DNA from: an uncultured Burkholderiales bacterium
GTDB lineage: Bacteria > Pseudomonadota > Gammaproteobacteria > Burkholderiales > Burkholderiaceae_C
DNA: 64,000 bases
Direction of reading: 5' to 3'
Assembly (NCBI GenBank): GCA_945952065.1
Contig: CAMFGY010000006.1
Span: 1 to 64,000, forward strand
The position numbers and the translations under genes are program-made. The notes under the pieces were generated by a model that made no database searches, was not told the DNA's origin, and saw only the letters and a list, made by a program, of their open reading frames with translations. Below are positions 56,970 to 64,000 of this stretch, piece after piece. The number at the start of each line of letters is the position of its first letter. The stretch's first letter is position 1.

Positions 56970-58337
56970 GTGGGTGTGACCTGGTTGCTGCCTCGTTTTG
57001 TCATGGCCGCCTTGGCGGTGCTTTTGGGTGCTGCCATTGGCGTGTGGACCGAGCACTGGCTGAAGCTATCCATCTTGTCAGAGTTGCTCAGCGCGGCCAT
57101 TGCAGTGGCGGCCTTGGTTCTTGTCGACGCGATTCGTGGCCATCGCTTGCTGCAATGGTTGCGAGGCTCGCAGTTGGAGACTGCGCCACGCGATACCGGT
57201 CTTTGGGGCGAGCTGGCCTATCGAATCGAGCGTGCCGTGCGAGATCGAGACAAGACCATTGCGCGTGAGCGCATGCAGTTGGATCAGTTTTTATCGGCCA
57301 TCGAAGCTTCGCCCAATGGCGTGATGATGCTGGATGAGTTGGACCAGATCCACTGGTGCAACCGCGTCGCAGCGGATCACTTTTCATTGGATCCGCAGCG
57401 CGACTTGCGTCAGCGCGTGACCAACTTGGTTCGCTCCCCAGCATTTGTGGCGTATCTGCAAGCGGGGCAATTTGACAAGGTCTTGATTCTCAACAATGTT
57501 CGGGGCTTTGGCACCTTGTCAGTCGTGGTTCGTCGTTATGGTGAGGGCATGACGCTGGTGCTCTCACAAGACATCACTGAGCGCGAACGAGCCGACGCGA
57601 TGCGGCGCGATTTCGTGGCCAATGTTTCGCACGAGATTCGTACGCCCTTGACGGTGCTGTCAGGCTTTATCGAGACTATGAGTTCCTTGCCCTTGACCGA
57701 GGCCGAGCGGCGTCGCGTGCTCTCCTTGATGGGTCAGCAAACTCAACGCATGCAAGGCTTGGTCAGTGACTTGTTGACTTTGGCTCAGTTGGAGGGCAGC
57801 CCGCGGCCCGCGCCAGATCGTTGGGTGGCACTCGATGGCTTGTTGACCCGGGTCAAGTCGGATGTTTTGGCCTTGTCAGCAGGGCGCCATCGCATCGAGG
57901 TGCAGGTCAATACGCATATCGAATTGGCTGGGGTGGAGTCCGAACTGCTCAGTGCCGCTGCCAATTTGGCGACCAATGCGGTGCGCTACACCCCCGAGGG
58001 AGGCGATGTGCAAGTGAGTTGGCGACTGCTGGCGGACGGCTCAGGCGAGCTCTGCGTCAGTGACACGGGCCCAGGCATTTCACGCGAACATTTGCCGCGC
58101 CTGACCGAGCGCTTCTATCGGGTGGACGGTAGCCGTTCTCGGGAAACCGGTGGTACCGGGCTTGGCCTGTCCATCGTGAAGCATGTCTTGCAACGTCATG
58201 GTGGCGAGTTGCAGATCGCCAGCGAGCCAGGCAAAGGCTCCAAGTTCAAACTGGTGTTCCCGGCGGTTCGGGTGCGTTCAGTGGGCGAGACACCGCTCGG
58301 CGTTGAAGCTGCTGTGTCGTCTTCGGCGTCACACTGA
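56970..58337 (+). CDS. phoR: Phosphate regulon sensor kinase PhoR
   Basis: The 455-aa membrane sensor has two N-terminal helices (about 5-25 and 37-55), a PAS domain (FLSAIEASPNGVMMLDELDQIHWCN), a HisKA domain (RDFVANVSHEIRTPLTVLSGF, His221) and an HATPase domain (NLATNAVRYTPEGG, DTGPGISREHLPRLTERFYR, GTGLGLSIVKHVL). Starts at GTG 56970; a second GTG at 56976 is also possible with GGGAG before it. Confidence 0.95.
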   Translation: MGVTWLLPRFVMAALAVLLGAAIGVWTEHWLKLSILSELLSAAIAVAALVLVDAIRGHRLLQWLRGSQLETAPRDTGLWGELAYRIERAVRDRDKTIARERMQLDQFLSAIEASPNGVMMLDELDQIHWCNRVAADHFSLDPQRDLRQRVTNLVRSPAFVAYLQAGQFDKVLILNNVRGFGTLSVVVRRYGEGMTLVLSQDITERERADAMRRDFVANVSHEIRTPLTVLSGFIETMSSLPLTEAERRRVLSLMGQQTQRMQGLVSDLLTLAQLEGSPRPAPDRWVALDGLLTRVKSDVLALSAGRHRIEVQVNTHIELAGVESELLSAAANLATNAVRYTPEGGDVQVSWRLLADGSGELCVSDTGPGISREHLPRLTERFYRVDGSRSRETGGTGLGLSIVKHVLQRHGGELQIASEPGKGSKFKLVFPAVRVRSVGETPLGVEAAVSSSASH

Positions 58338-58387
58338 AGGATGTACCTGCCAACGCGGGGATGGCTGTTCACCCCCCTAGCCTTGGC

Positions 58388-60034
58388 TCATTGACGCTTG
58401 AGCACTGCAAAACCATAGGCTCTCTCAGTCGGGCGGCGCACTTGCGCGATTTGCGTCCAGCCGTCCGGCATTTCTTTGATAGGGCCATGGAGCAGGGCGT
58501 ATTGGCATGGGCTGGCTTGCAGAGCCTGCCGCCCATCCACGCGCCAGCCTCCTTGAAACTCAAGCGCAGCCAAGGTGGGCAAGGCGTGGTTGGGGGCTGA
58601 AAGACAATTGATGTCACGCGGCACATGGCTTCGCAAACGCTCAATCAGCGGGCGATCGCTGCGGGCATAGTCCAAGGGCGCTAGCGTCAAGCTCATGGCC
58701 AGCAGCCAATTCAAAGCCACACCGCTGGCAGGCAGCACCAAACTCTTCCATAGAGCCGCCTGATGACGCGCTGTGCGCCAACGCACCAGGGCCAGCCAGG
58801 CCAGCGTTGCCAGCACCGCCAACACCAAAGTGAAGGCATTGAAGCTGGGTTCAAAACCATTTGCCAATTGGCGCATATTGGCCAGCGGCGTCGCCGGCCA
58901 GCCGGTTTGCATGGAGCAGTAATAGACCCAGAAAAACAAGGCAGCAGCACTGAAGAAGAAGACCGAGAACCAGTCCATGGCTGCTGCAAGGCCTCGTTGC
59001 AATGTCGGCAAAGCAAAGGCTGCCAGCGGAGCCAAAACGGGCAGGCTCAACAGCAAGGCACGGTCCGAAGCTCCCATCAGCGCGCAGGTGATCAAAGACA
59101 CCAGGGCACAAGACAAGGGCACCAAGATGTGGCGCCGTTGCCAATGAATCCGCCAGCGCCACAAGGTCCACAGCGCCAATGGCCAGGTGGGCCAACAAAA
59201 CCAGCCGACCAAACTCAACATGGACAAGCCCAATTCCCAATCGGCTTCGGCGCGGACTCGCCAGGCCCAAGCATTGAAGCCCCAGGCGCTGGCCGCGGCC
59301 AATAGCCCGGCTGCAAGACACCAGCCAGCGAGTGTGCGAACCTCTTGAAAGCTCGAGCGCCGGCACAACACGGCACCCACCAAAGCCAGTCCGAGCGCGA
59401 CCGCGGGTGCGCCGCTCGCGGCCAGCGTCGGCAAGGAAAGCAGGGCGGCCCAGCGGGCTTTGAGGGGTCTGAAGGGGGCTGCAGCCAGGGCATAGAGATA
59501 CAGCGACACCGCACCCAGTTGCAGCATCTCAGGGGTGGTTTCATGCCCCAGTTGCAGCAAGCCGAGTGAAGCGATCAAGGCCAGCAAGGCTCCATCGGCC
59601 AGTGCTCTGGCGTAATCAATGGAATGCGCTTCGCCGCCAAAGGCAAACGCCACAGGCTGGGCCGCCCTGGTGCAAGCCAAATGGAAACTGCTGTACCAAA
59701 CCAGCATCAACACGCCCACCAAGATTGCTGCAAACGGCAGACGAGCCGCCAAGGCCGGTTCAAGGAACGGCAGTGCTTTGACGGCCAGTGCACCCAGCCA
59801 ATAGGGCAGCGGCCCTTCGGTGGCCGGGATGCCGGCGATGGCAGGTTCCCACCAAGTGGCATGGCCTTGGGCGATGCTGGCGATGAAGCCAAAGGTGCTC
59901 AGATCGGCATTGCGCCAAGGGTCCCGGCCAAACAGCCCGGGCAGCACATAGGCGGCGCACAGCAGCAAGAGAGGGAGGCGCGGCAGGCGTTGTGCGCCTC
60001 GAACGGCGACGATGGCGGGGCTGGGTAGATTCAC
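58388..60034 (-). CDS. ArnT-like / glycosyltransferase-39-like membrane protein
   Basis: A 548-aa protein with about twelve membrane helices. The N-terminal part (LLLLCAAYVLPGLFGRDPWRNADLSTFGFIASIAQG, WWEPAIAGIPATEGPLPYWLGALAVK) has the layout of the first periplasmic loop of GT-83/GT-39 lipid-linked sugar transferases such as ArnT, where an acidic pair follows the first helix. The usual Asp-Glu pair is here NAD-L, so catalytic activity is uncertain. A periplasmic C-terminal domain of about 100 residues follows. It lies downstream of rpmE on the same strand after a terminator and converges with phoR. Confidence 0.6.
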   Translation of the reverse strand: MNLPSPAIVAVRGAQRLPRLPLLLLCAAYVLPGLFGRDPWRNADLSTFGFIASIAQGHATWWEPAIAGIPATEGPLPYWLGALAVKALPFLEPALAARLPFAAILVGVLMLVWYSSFHLACTRAAQPVAFAFGGEAHSIDYARALADGALLALIASLGLLQLGHETTPEMLQLGAVSLYLYALAAAPFRPLKARWAALLSLPTLAASGAPAVALGLALVGAVLCRRSSFQEVRTLAGWCLAAGLLAAASAWGFNAWAWRVRAEADWELGLSMLSLVGWFCWPTWPLALWTLWRWRIHWQRRHILVPLSCALVSLITCALMGASDRALLLSLPVLAPLAAFALPTLQRGLAAAMDWFSVFFFSAAALFFWVYYCSMQTGWPATPLANMRQLANGFEPSFNAFTLVLAVLATLAWLALVRWRTARHQAALWKSLVLPASGVALNWLLAMSLTLAPLDYARSDRPLIERLRSHVPRDINCLSAPNHALPTLAALEFQGGWRVDGRQALQASPCQYALLHGPIKEMPDGWTQIAQVRRPTERAYGFAVLKRQ

Positions 60035-60125
60035 GCTGGCGATAGACAGTGGCTTCGTCTCGGTCAGCCATCATGCCGCAGAAAACACAGCTTCTGCGGG
60101 GCTGAGTTCAAGTTTGTTGGCGCCC

Positions 60126-60155
60126 AAAAAAAAGGGCAGCCGAAGCTGCCTTTTT
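60126..60155 (-). terminator. Terminator after rpmE
   Basis: GGCAGC-CGAA-GCTGCC forms a tetraloop hairpin with eight A on the left (T run for the minus strand) and five T on the right. It lies 20 bases after the rpmE stop. Confidence 0.85.
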
Positions 60156-60175
60156 GATCTTCAGCCGAGAACGGC

Positions 60176-60433
60176 TTACTTCTTGGAGAAGCCGGCAAAC
60201 TTGTTCCGGAACTTCTCGACGCGACCGCCCAGATTGTCGATGCTCTTTTGCTGGCCGGTGTAGAAGGGGTGCGATTCGCTGGTGGTTTCCAACTTGACCA
60301 GCGGCATTTCGCGGCCGTCTTCCAACGTGATGGACTCTTTGCTGCTCATGGTAGAGCGAGTCACAAACTTGAAGCCGTTGGATTGATCCACGAAGCAGAC
60401 TTCGCGGTAGTTGGGGTGAATGCCGTCTTTCAT
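60176..60433 (-). CDS. rpmE: 50S ribosomal protein L31, type B
   Basis: An 85-aa L31 of the zinc-independent type [51 protein letters not shown]. It lacks the CxxC zinc pairs of type A. Same strand as rho, 176 bases downstream. Confidence 0.95.
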   Translation of the reverse strand: MKDGIHPNYREVCFVDQSNGFKFVTRSTMSSKESITLEDGREMPLVKLETTSESHPFYTGQQKSIDNLGGRVEKFRNKFAGFSKK

Positions 60434-60537
60434 GAGAAACCTCTCGCTCGATTTGCGCTGACGTGCCGGCAGCTTCTCGCCACACCATGTGACGCACTTT
60501 CCGACAGCGACAAAAACGCGGATTATAGCCAGGAAAC

Positions 60538-60594
60538 GAGAGCTTGCCTAGCCAAGCCCTCGTGGCGCGCCCAAATGCAAGGACTTGGGCGCGC
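60538..60594. other. Two stem-loops between rho and rpmE
   Basis: GCGCGCCCAA (60565-60574) pairs perfectly with TTGGGCGCGC (60585-60594) around a 10-base loop. Next to it, GAGAGCTTG and CAAGCCCTC (about 60539-60563) form a second stem with one mismatch. Neither has a T run on either strand, so they are not ordinary Rho-independent terminators; they may protect mRNA ends or act in processing. Confidence 0.55.
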
Positions 60595-60609
60595 TGAAGT
60601 CCGCAAAAA

Positions 60610-61875
60610 TCAACCGCCTCGACGCATCATGTCGAAGAAATCCAGGTTGTTTTTGGTGGACTTCATTTTGTCCAGCACGAACTCCATCGCTTCGATTTCG
60701 TCCATGTTGTAGAGCAGCTTGCGCAGAATCCAGCTCTTTTGCAGGATTTCGGGCTTGAGCAACAACTCTTCGCGGCGGGTGCCGGACTTGTTGATCAAGA
60801 TCGAAGGGTAAACGCGCTTTTCAGCCATGCGGCGATCCAGATGGATTTCGCAGTTGCCGGTGCCCTTGAACTCTTCGTAGATCACTTCGTCCATGCGGCT
60901 GCCGGTGTCGATCAGCGCGGTGCCGATGATGGTCAGCGAGCCGCCTTCTTCGACCTTGCGGGCGGCGCCAAAGAAGCGCTTGGGGCGCTGCAGGGCATTG
61001 GCATCCACGCCGCCGGTCAAGACCTTGCCGGAGGAGGGCAGCACATTGTTGTAGGCGCGGGCCAGGCGGGTGATCGAGTCCAGCAGGATGATCACGTCCT
61101 TCTTGAGTTCGACCAAGCGCTTGGCGCGCTCGATCACCATTTCGGCCACCTGCACATGGCGGGCGGCTGGCTCGTCGAAAGTGGAGCTGATCACTTCGCC
61201 GCGTACGGTGCGGATCATCTCGGTCACTTCTTCGGGGCGCTCGTCCACCAGCAGCACGATCAGGTGAGAGTCGGGATGATTGGCCACCAGCGCATGCGCG
61301 ATGCTCTTCATCATCTCGGTCTTGCCGGTCTTGGGCTGGGCCACGATCAGGGCGCGTTGGCCTTTGCCGATGGGAGCAATCAAATCAATGATGCGGCCGG
61401 TGACGTTTTCTTCGCCCTTGAAGTTGTCGCGTTCGAGCTTGAACTGTTCGCGCGGGAACAGTGGTGTCAAGTTCTCGAACATGATCTTGTGCTTGCTCTC
61501 CTCGGGCGTGAGCTGGTTGACGCGGTCAACCTTGACCAGGGCGAAATAGCGCTCGCCGTCTTTGGGGACGCGCACTTCGCCTTCGATCATGTCGCCGGTG
61601 TGCAGATTGAAGCGGCGAATCTGGCTTGGGCTCAGATAGATGTCGTCGGTGGACGCCATATAGCTGTCATCGATAGAGCGCAAGAAGCCGAAGCCGTCAG
61701 GCAGCACTTCGAGCACGCCGTCGCCGAACACTTGTTCGCCGCCCTTGGCGCGCTTTTTCATGATGGCAAACATCAGCTCCTGCTTGCGCATGCGAGCGAC
61801 GTTGTCGATTTCCAAGGCCTCGCCCATTTTGATGAGCTCGGAAACGTGGAGTGCTTTCAGTTCTGAAAGATGCAT
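60610..61875 (-). CDS. rho: Transcription termination factor Rho
   Basis: A hexameric RNA helicase, 421 aa. N-terminal helical and OB-fold RNA-binding part ([36 protein letters not shown]), Walker [21 protein letters not shown] region, Walker [20 protein letters not shown] loops and the C-terminal GTRREELL. Normal length with no insertion. Downstream of trxA on the same strand with a 264-base leader. Confidence 0.98.
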   Translation of the reverse strand: MHLSELKALHVSELIKMGEALEIDNVARMRKQELMFAIMKKRAKGGEQVFGDGVLEVLPDGFGFLRSIDDSYMASTDDIYLSPSQIRRFNLHTGDMIEGEVRVPKDGERYFALVKVDRVNQLTPEESKHKIMFENLTPLFPREQFKLERDNFKGEENVTGRIIDLIAPIGKGQRALIVAQPKTGKTEMMKSIAHALVANHPDSHLIVLLVDERPEEVTEMIRTVRGEVISSTFDEPAARHVQVAEMVIERAKRLVELKKDVIILLDSITRLARAYNNVLPSSGKVLTGGVDANALQRPKRFFGAARKVEEGGSLTIIGTALIDTGSRMDEVIYEEFKGTGNCEIHLDRRMAEKRVYPSILINKSGTRREELLLKPEILQKSWILRKLLYNMDEIEAMEFVLDKMKSTKNNLDFFDMMRRGG

Positions 61876-62138
61876 GGGTGAACACCCGGTAGATCGTCAA
61901 AGGTCCTGCCAAGGACCGGGGACGGATACTTCGGCGGCCGGCTCATCCGCTGATGATGGGCGCTGACGCCTAGCCGGTGAAGGCGGGCGTTGAAGCGGAG
62001 CAAGAAACAATGCGGGAGCTTGAGCGCCGAGTCCACGCTTCGTGGCCGTCTGAGGGGCCTGGGGCGTGTTGGCAAAAACGCTGCTGCAGTAGGGCGCAAG
62101 TGCTTGAGACGTGCGTCCTGCTGCAGCAATCTGCGTTG

Positions 62139-62169
62139 ATTATAGGTTGGCGTCCAGGAAGGCCGTCAA
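62139..62169 (-). promoter_or_regulatory. Possible rho promoter overlapping trxA stop
   Basis: On the minus strand a perfect TATAAT (62144-62139) overlaps the trxA stop codon, with TTGACG (62169-62164) as -35 at 19-bp spacing. It would give rho a leader of about 255 bases. Long autoregulated leaders are known for rho in E. coli. Confidence 0.45.
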
Positions 62170-62469
62170 CTGGGCTTTGGAGAGTGCGCCAACTTTGGTG
62201 GCGGCCAACTGGCCGTCTTTGAAAAGCATCAGGGTCGGAATGCCGCGAATGCCGTATTTGGCGGGGACTTCGCGGTTTTCATCGACGTTCATCTTGGTGA
62301 TTTGCAGCCGTTCGCCATAGTCCTTGGACACTTCATCAAGGATAGGGGCGATCATCTTGCAGGGGCCGCACCACTCGGCCCAGTAGTCCACCAGCACGGG
62401 CTTGGCCGCCTGAATGACATCGGATTCGAAAGACGCATCGGAAATGTGTTTTATCAGTTCGCTACTCAT
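62140..62469 (-). CDS. trxA: Thioredoxin
   Basis: A 109-aa thiol reductase with the active site WCGPC (Cys34, Cys37), [20 protein letters not shown], the cis-proline segment [11 protein letters not shown] and a normal C terminus. AAGGAC precedes the ATG. Two hairpin-forming palindromes lie in its leader. Followed by rho, as in E. coli. Confidence 0.98.
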   Translation of the reverse strand: MSSELIKHISDASFESDVIQAAKPVLVDYWAEWCGPCKMIAPILDEVSKDYGERLQITKMNVDENREVPAKYGIRGIPTLMLFKDGQLAATKVGALSKAQLTAFLDANL

Positions 62470-62486
62470 GGAGTGTCCTTGGGCGA

Positions 62487-62525
62487 GCCGGCTACGGAGC
62501 CGGCAGGGCGCCAGTCATGACTGGC
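62487..62525. promoter_or_regulatory. Two palindromes in the trxA leader
   Basis: GCCGGCT-ACGG-AGCCGGC (62487-62504) is a perfect 7-bp hairpin, and GCCAGTCATGACTGGC (62510-62525) is a perfect 16-base palindrome. They lie 18-56 bases before the trxA start. They could be an operator, or RNA hairpins affecting translation or stability. Confidence 0.55.
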
Positions 62526-62656
62526 ATTGGTGCCGAATGATTTTGACACAAAGACAGCGCAAGGTTTGGCGTGTGCATGTGGTGGGGTGTGTGTCGATGC
62601 GCCGACCGGTGTCATTCCAGCGGTCGCGAAATATATTCATTAATTTTTTAAAGCTC

Positions 62657-62686
62657 TTTACGAGACACGAAAAACCGGGCTAGAAT
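62657..62686 (+). promoter_or_regulatory. Promoter of tRNA-Pro
   Basis: TAGAAT at 62681-62686 as -10 and TTTACG at 62657-62662 as a partial -35, 18-bp spacing. The tRNA begins 12 bases after the -10. Confidence 0.6.
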
Positions 62687-62698
62687 AGCGGTCTTCGT

Positions 62699-62775
62699 CG
62701 GGGCGTAGCGCAGCCTGGTAGCGCATCTGCTTTGGGAGCAGAGGGTCGCGAGTTCGAATCCCGCCGCCCCGACCA
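62699..62775 (+). tRNA. tRNA-Pro(UGG)
   Basis: Complete cloverleaf: acceptor CGGGGCG/CGCCCCG, D arm GCGC-AGCCTGGTA-GCGC, anticodon stem TCTGC/GCAGA around TTTGGGA (anticodon TGG), T arm with GTTCGAATC, discriminator A and encoded CCA. The C1-G72 first pair is the normal proline tRNA feature. Confidence 0.97.
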
Positions 62776-62790
62776 AGACCCAATTGAGCA

Positions 62791-62825
62791 ACCCGCTGTA
62801 AGCCTGAGCTTGCAGCGGGTTTTTT
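62791..62825 (+). terminator. Rho-independent terminator after tRNA-Pro
   Basis: ACCCGCTG and CAGCGGGT pair in an 8-bp outer stem, with AGC/GCT inside, followed by six T. Confidence 0.9.
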
Positions 62826-62826
62826 C

Positions 62827-63112
62827 ATGCCTTTTGACTTTTGTGCTCAGTGTTGAGTTGCGTGCTAGAGCCGTCGTAGGCGCTGGGCGCTCAGTCAGCC
62901 AAGGGTAAAGGCTTGTGAAAAAAAACGCCCGAGCTTTGTGTTGTTGCCCTGGGTATCCTCGGCTACCGCTCGAAGTGCGGGCGTAGAGAATCAGCTTTGC
63001 TGTCTCTTCACGGGTGAGTGATGGGCGATGCATTGGGCTGCCAAACGCAGCATGTTGTCGAACATCGCGCTCAACGGGCTTACCCAGCTCTCAACTCTTT
63101 TCCCTTTCTCTC
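62827..63112. other. Intergenic region before OPT gene, with a minus-strand hairpin and T run
   Basis: Besides the OPT promoter, this stretch holds an imperfect long stem at 62926-62984: ACGCC/GGCGT and CGAGC/GCTCG with a 7-base bulge and a long loop. On the minus strand it is followed by eight T (A run 62918-62925), like the end of a small transcript running toward tRNA-Pro. No confident gene was found to end there. Confidence 0.4.
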
Positions 63113-64000
63113 ATGGCTATTCAATCACTGACCGACGAGCAGATTCGTACCTGGACCCGGGCGCAAAAAGACGAGTGGTGGTTCAAGAATGTGTATCGGG
63201 GTGACATGCCGCAACTCACCTTGCGGTCGGCCCTAACGGGCTTCTTGCTCGGCGCGGTATTGGCGGCGACATCGCTTTACATCGGCGGCAAAACGGGCAT
63301 TGGCATCGGTGTTGGCTTGACCTCTGTGATCATGTCTTTTGCGCTGTTTCGCGCTTTGCATGGGGCCGGGCTGGCCGCCGACTACACCATTTTGGAAAAC
63401 AACTGCACGCAGTCGATCGCCACGGCTGCGGGCTATGTAGTGGCGCCGCTTTACTCCAGTTTGGCGGCTTACATGCTGATCACGGGCCGCATCATTCCCT
63501 GGTGGCAAATGATCATCTGGATGGCGGTGATTTCAATCCTTGGGGTCCTGGTGGCCTTCCCGATGAAGCGCCGCTTCATCAATGAAGAGCAACTGCCTTT
63601 TCCGGAGGGGCGCGCCAGCGGTGTGGTGTTGGATTCGCTCTACACCGGCGATGCGGGTGAGGGCGTCTACAAGGCTCGCCTGCTGGGTCGAGTCGCGATC
63701 TTCACTGCCCTGTATCAGGCGGTGGTCAGCGATGGCTGGATGAAGCTGCTGCAGTTCAAAGTCTTGCGCATGGATCAGTGGGCAAGCTTGAAGGAGGCTT
63801 GGCACATTCAAGAGAGGCTTGACAGTTACTACTATCAAGCAGCTGCCAAAGCCGAGCTGTGGATTCCCAAAATCATGGGCGTTGATTTCCGCGTGCTGGG
63901 CCTGCGCTTGACCTTGGATGCCGCGATGTTGGGCGTGGGGGGCTTGATGGGGATTGCCGTGGCCACCAGCTGCATGTTGGGCTCTTTCGTCAACTTTGTG
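63113..64000 (+). CDS. OPT family oligopeptide transporter, 3' end outside window
   Basis: The frame is open from ATG 63113 to the window edge (296 codons, no stop). The N terminus is soluble (MAIQSLTDEQIRTWTRAQKD), followed by many membrane helices: PQLTLRSALTGFLLGAVLAA, IGIGVGLTSVIMSFALFRAL, and AAGYVVAPLYSSLAAYMLI. The motif LENNCTQSIATAAGY and the later LPFPEGRASGVVLDSLY are characteristic of the bacterial OPT family, secondary carriers of peptides or metal chelates. The substrate is not known. Partial. Confidence 0.9.
   Translation, partial: MAIQSLTDEQIRTWTRAQKDEWWFKNVYRGDMPQLTLRSALTGFLLGAVLAATSLYIGGKTGIGIGVGLTSVIMSFALFRALHGAGLAADYTILENNCTQSIATAAGYVVAPLYSSLAAYMLITGRIIPWWQMIIWMAVISILGVLVAFPMKRRFINEEQLPFPEGRASGVVLDSLYTGDAGEGVYKARLLGRVAIFTALYQAVVSDGWMKLLQFKVLRMDQWASLKEAWHIQERLDSYYYQAAAKAELWIPKIMGVDFRVLGLRLTLDAAMLGVGGLMGIAVATSCMLGSFVNFV

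Noticed and set aside
61876-61887. GGGTG-CACCC immediately before the rho ATG as a structured ribosome site
   Set aside because: A realistic hairpin has only four pairs once a four-base loop is allowed; too weak to call.
28969-62775. tRNA 3' ends as phage or island attachment sites
   Set aside because: No integrase gene and no second copy of a tRNA 3' end was seen near any of the tRNA genes.
62680-63033. Minus-strand 117-codon frame starting MHRPSLTREETAKLILYA
   Set aside because: The first ~25 residues look protein-like and recall the first helix of cyanase, but the rest runs through poly-A and the antisense of tRNA-Pro. Not enough to call a gene.
1-64000. CRISPR arrays, insertion sequences, prophage or defence islands
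   Set aside because: No regularly spaced long repeats, transposase, integrase or nuclease-helicase clusters were seen; nearly every gene is a recognised core gene.

Overview
The window is a high-GC, gene-dense piece of bacterial chromosome. I infer a member of the Burkholderiales (Betaproteobacteria), probably near the Rubrivivax/Roseateles/Inhella group. The reasons are: an EarP/EF-P(Arg32) pair; surE-pcm-nlpD-rpoS-rlmD; carAB-greA-DUF4149-yhbY-rlmE-ftsH-folP-glmM-pstSCAB-phoUBR; hupB-tRNA-Val-ppiD; trxA-rho-type B rpmE; and pcm-rhodanese-tolC. These are core gene orders for that group. I see no rRNA, insertion sequence, prophage or CRISPR array. The genus is not settled by reading alone.

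Layout. 1-10.3 kb: end of a tRNA-Val(CAC), a TPR-fused Asp/Asn hydroxylase-like protein, an alpha/beta hydrolase, an exported NTF2-like protein, small membrane proteins (YitT, DUF2788, DUF2189), then a minus-strand group map-glnD-mnmH and uppP. 10.4-18 kb: a TetR regulator with a clear operator-like palindrome, an RND adaptor and pump, then pcm-like, rhodanese and TolC. 18-28.9 kb: yaaA, a prolyl 4-hydroxylase-like enzyme, a divergent Lrp/acetolactate synthase pair, a GNAT gene broken by two in-frame stops, efp with its rhamnosyltransferase earP, uvrC, a lipoprotein, pgsA and an HU gene. 28.9-38.6 kb: tRNA-Val(UAC), ppiD, tRNA-His, an orphan LuxR-type response regulator, surE-pcm-nlpD-rpoS-rlmD and a BI-1/YccA protein. 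38.8-50.7 kb: a GlcG/HbpS-like protein, carAB, greA, DUF4149, yhbY, rlmE, ftsH, folP, glmM. 50.8-58.3 kb: a fasciclin lipoprotein and the whole phosphate regulon pstSCAB-phoU-phoB-phoR. 58.4-64 kb: an ArnT-like membrane protein, rpmE (type B), rho, trxA, tRNA-Pro and the start of an OPT transporter.

How the genes work together. PhoR/PhoB sense phosphate through PstSCAB/PhoU; three GTCA repeats at exact 11-bp spacing upstream of pstS look like a tandem PHO box. EarP should rhamnosylate Arg32 of the adjacent EF-P. FtsH has a good sigma-32-type promoter, fitting its heat-shock role. TetR, RND adaptor and pump form one efflux operon, with a TolC-family channel four genes further on.

Most of the window is ordinary core genome and I did not find a convincing wholly new system. 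The items most worth a second look are regulatory: the ftsH-folP terminator that ends one base before the first folP ATG, a hairpin in the carAB leader, phased AATT sites between lrp and ilvB, two palindromes in the trxA leader, a possible minus-strand small transcript before the OPT gene, and the GNAT gene with two nonsense codons in an otherwise open frame.
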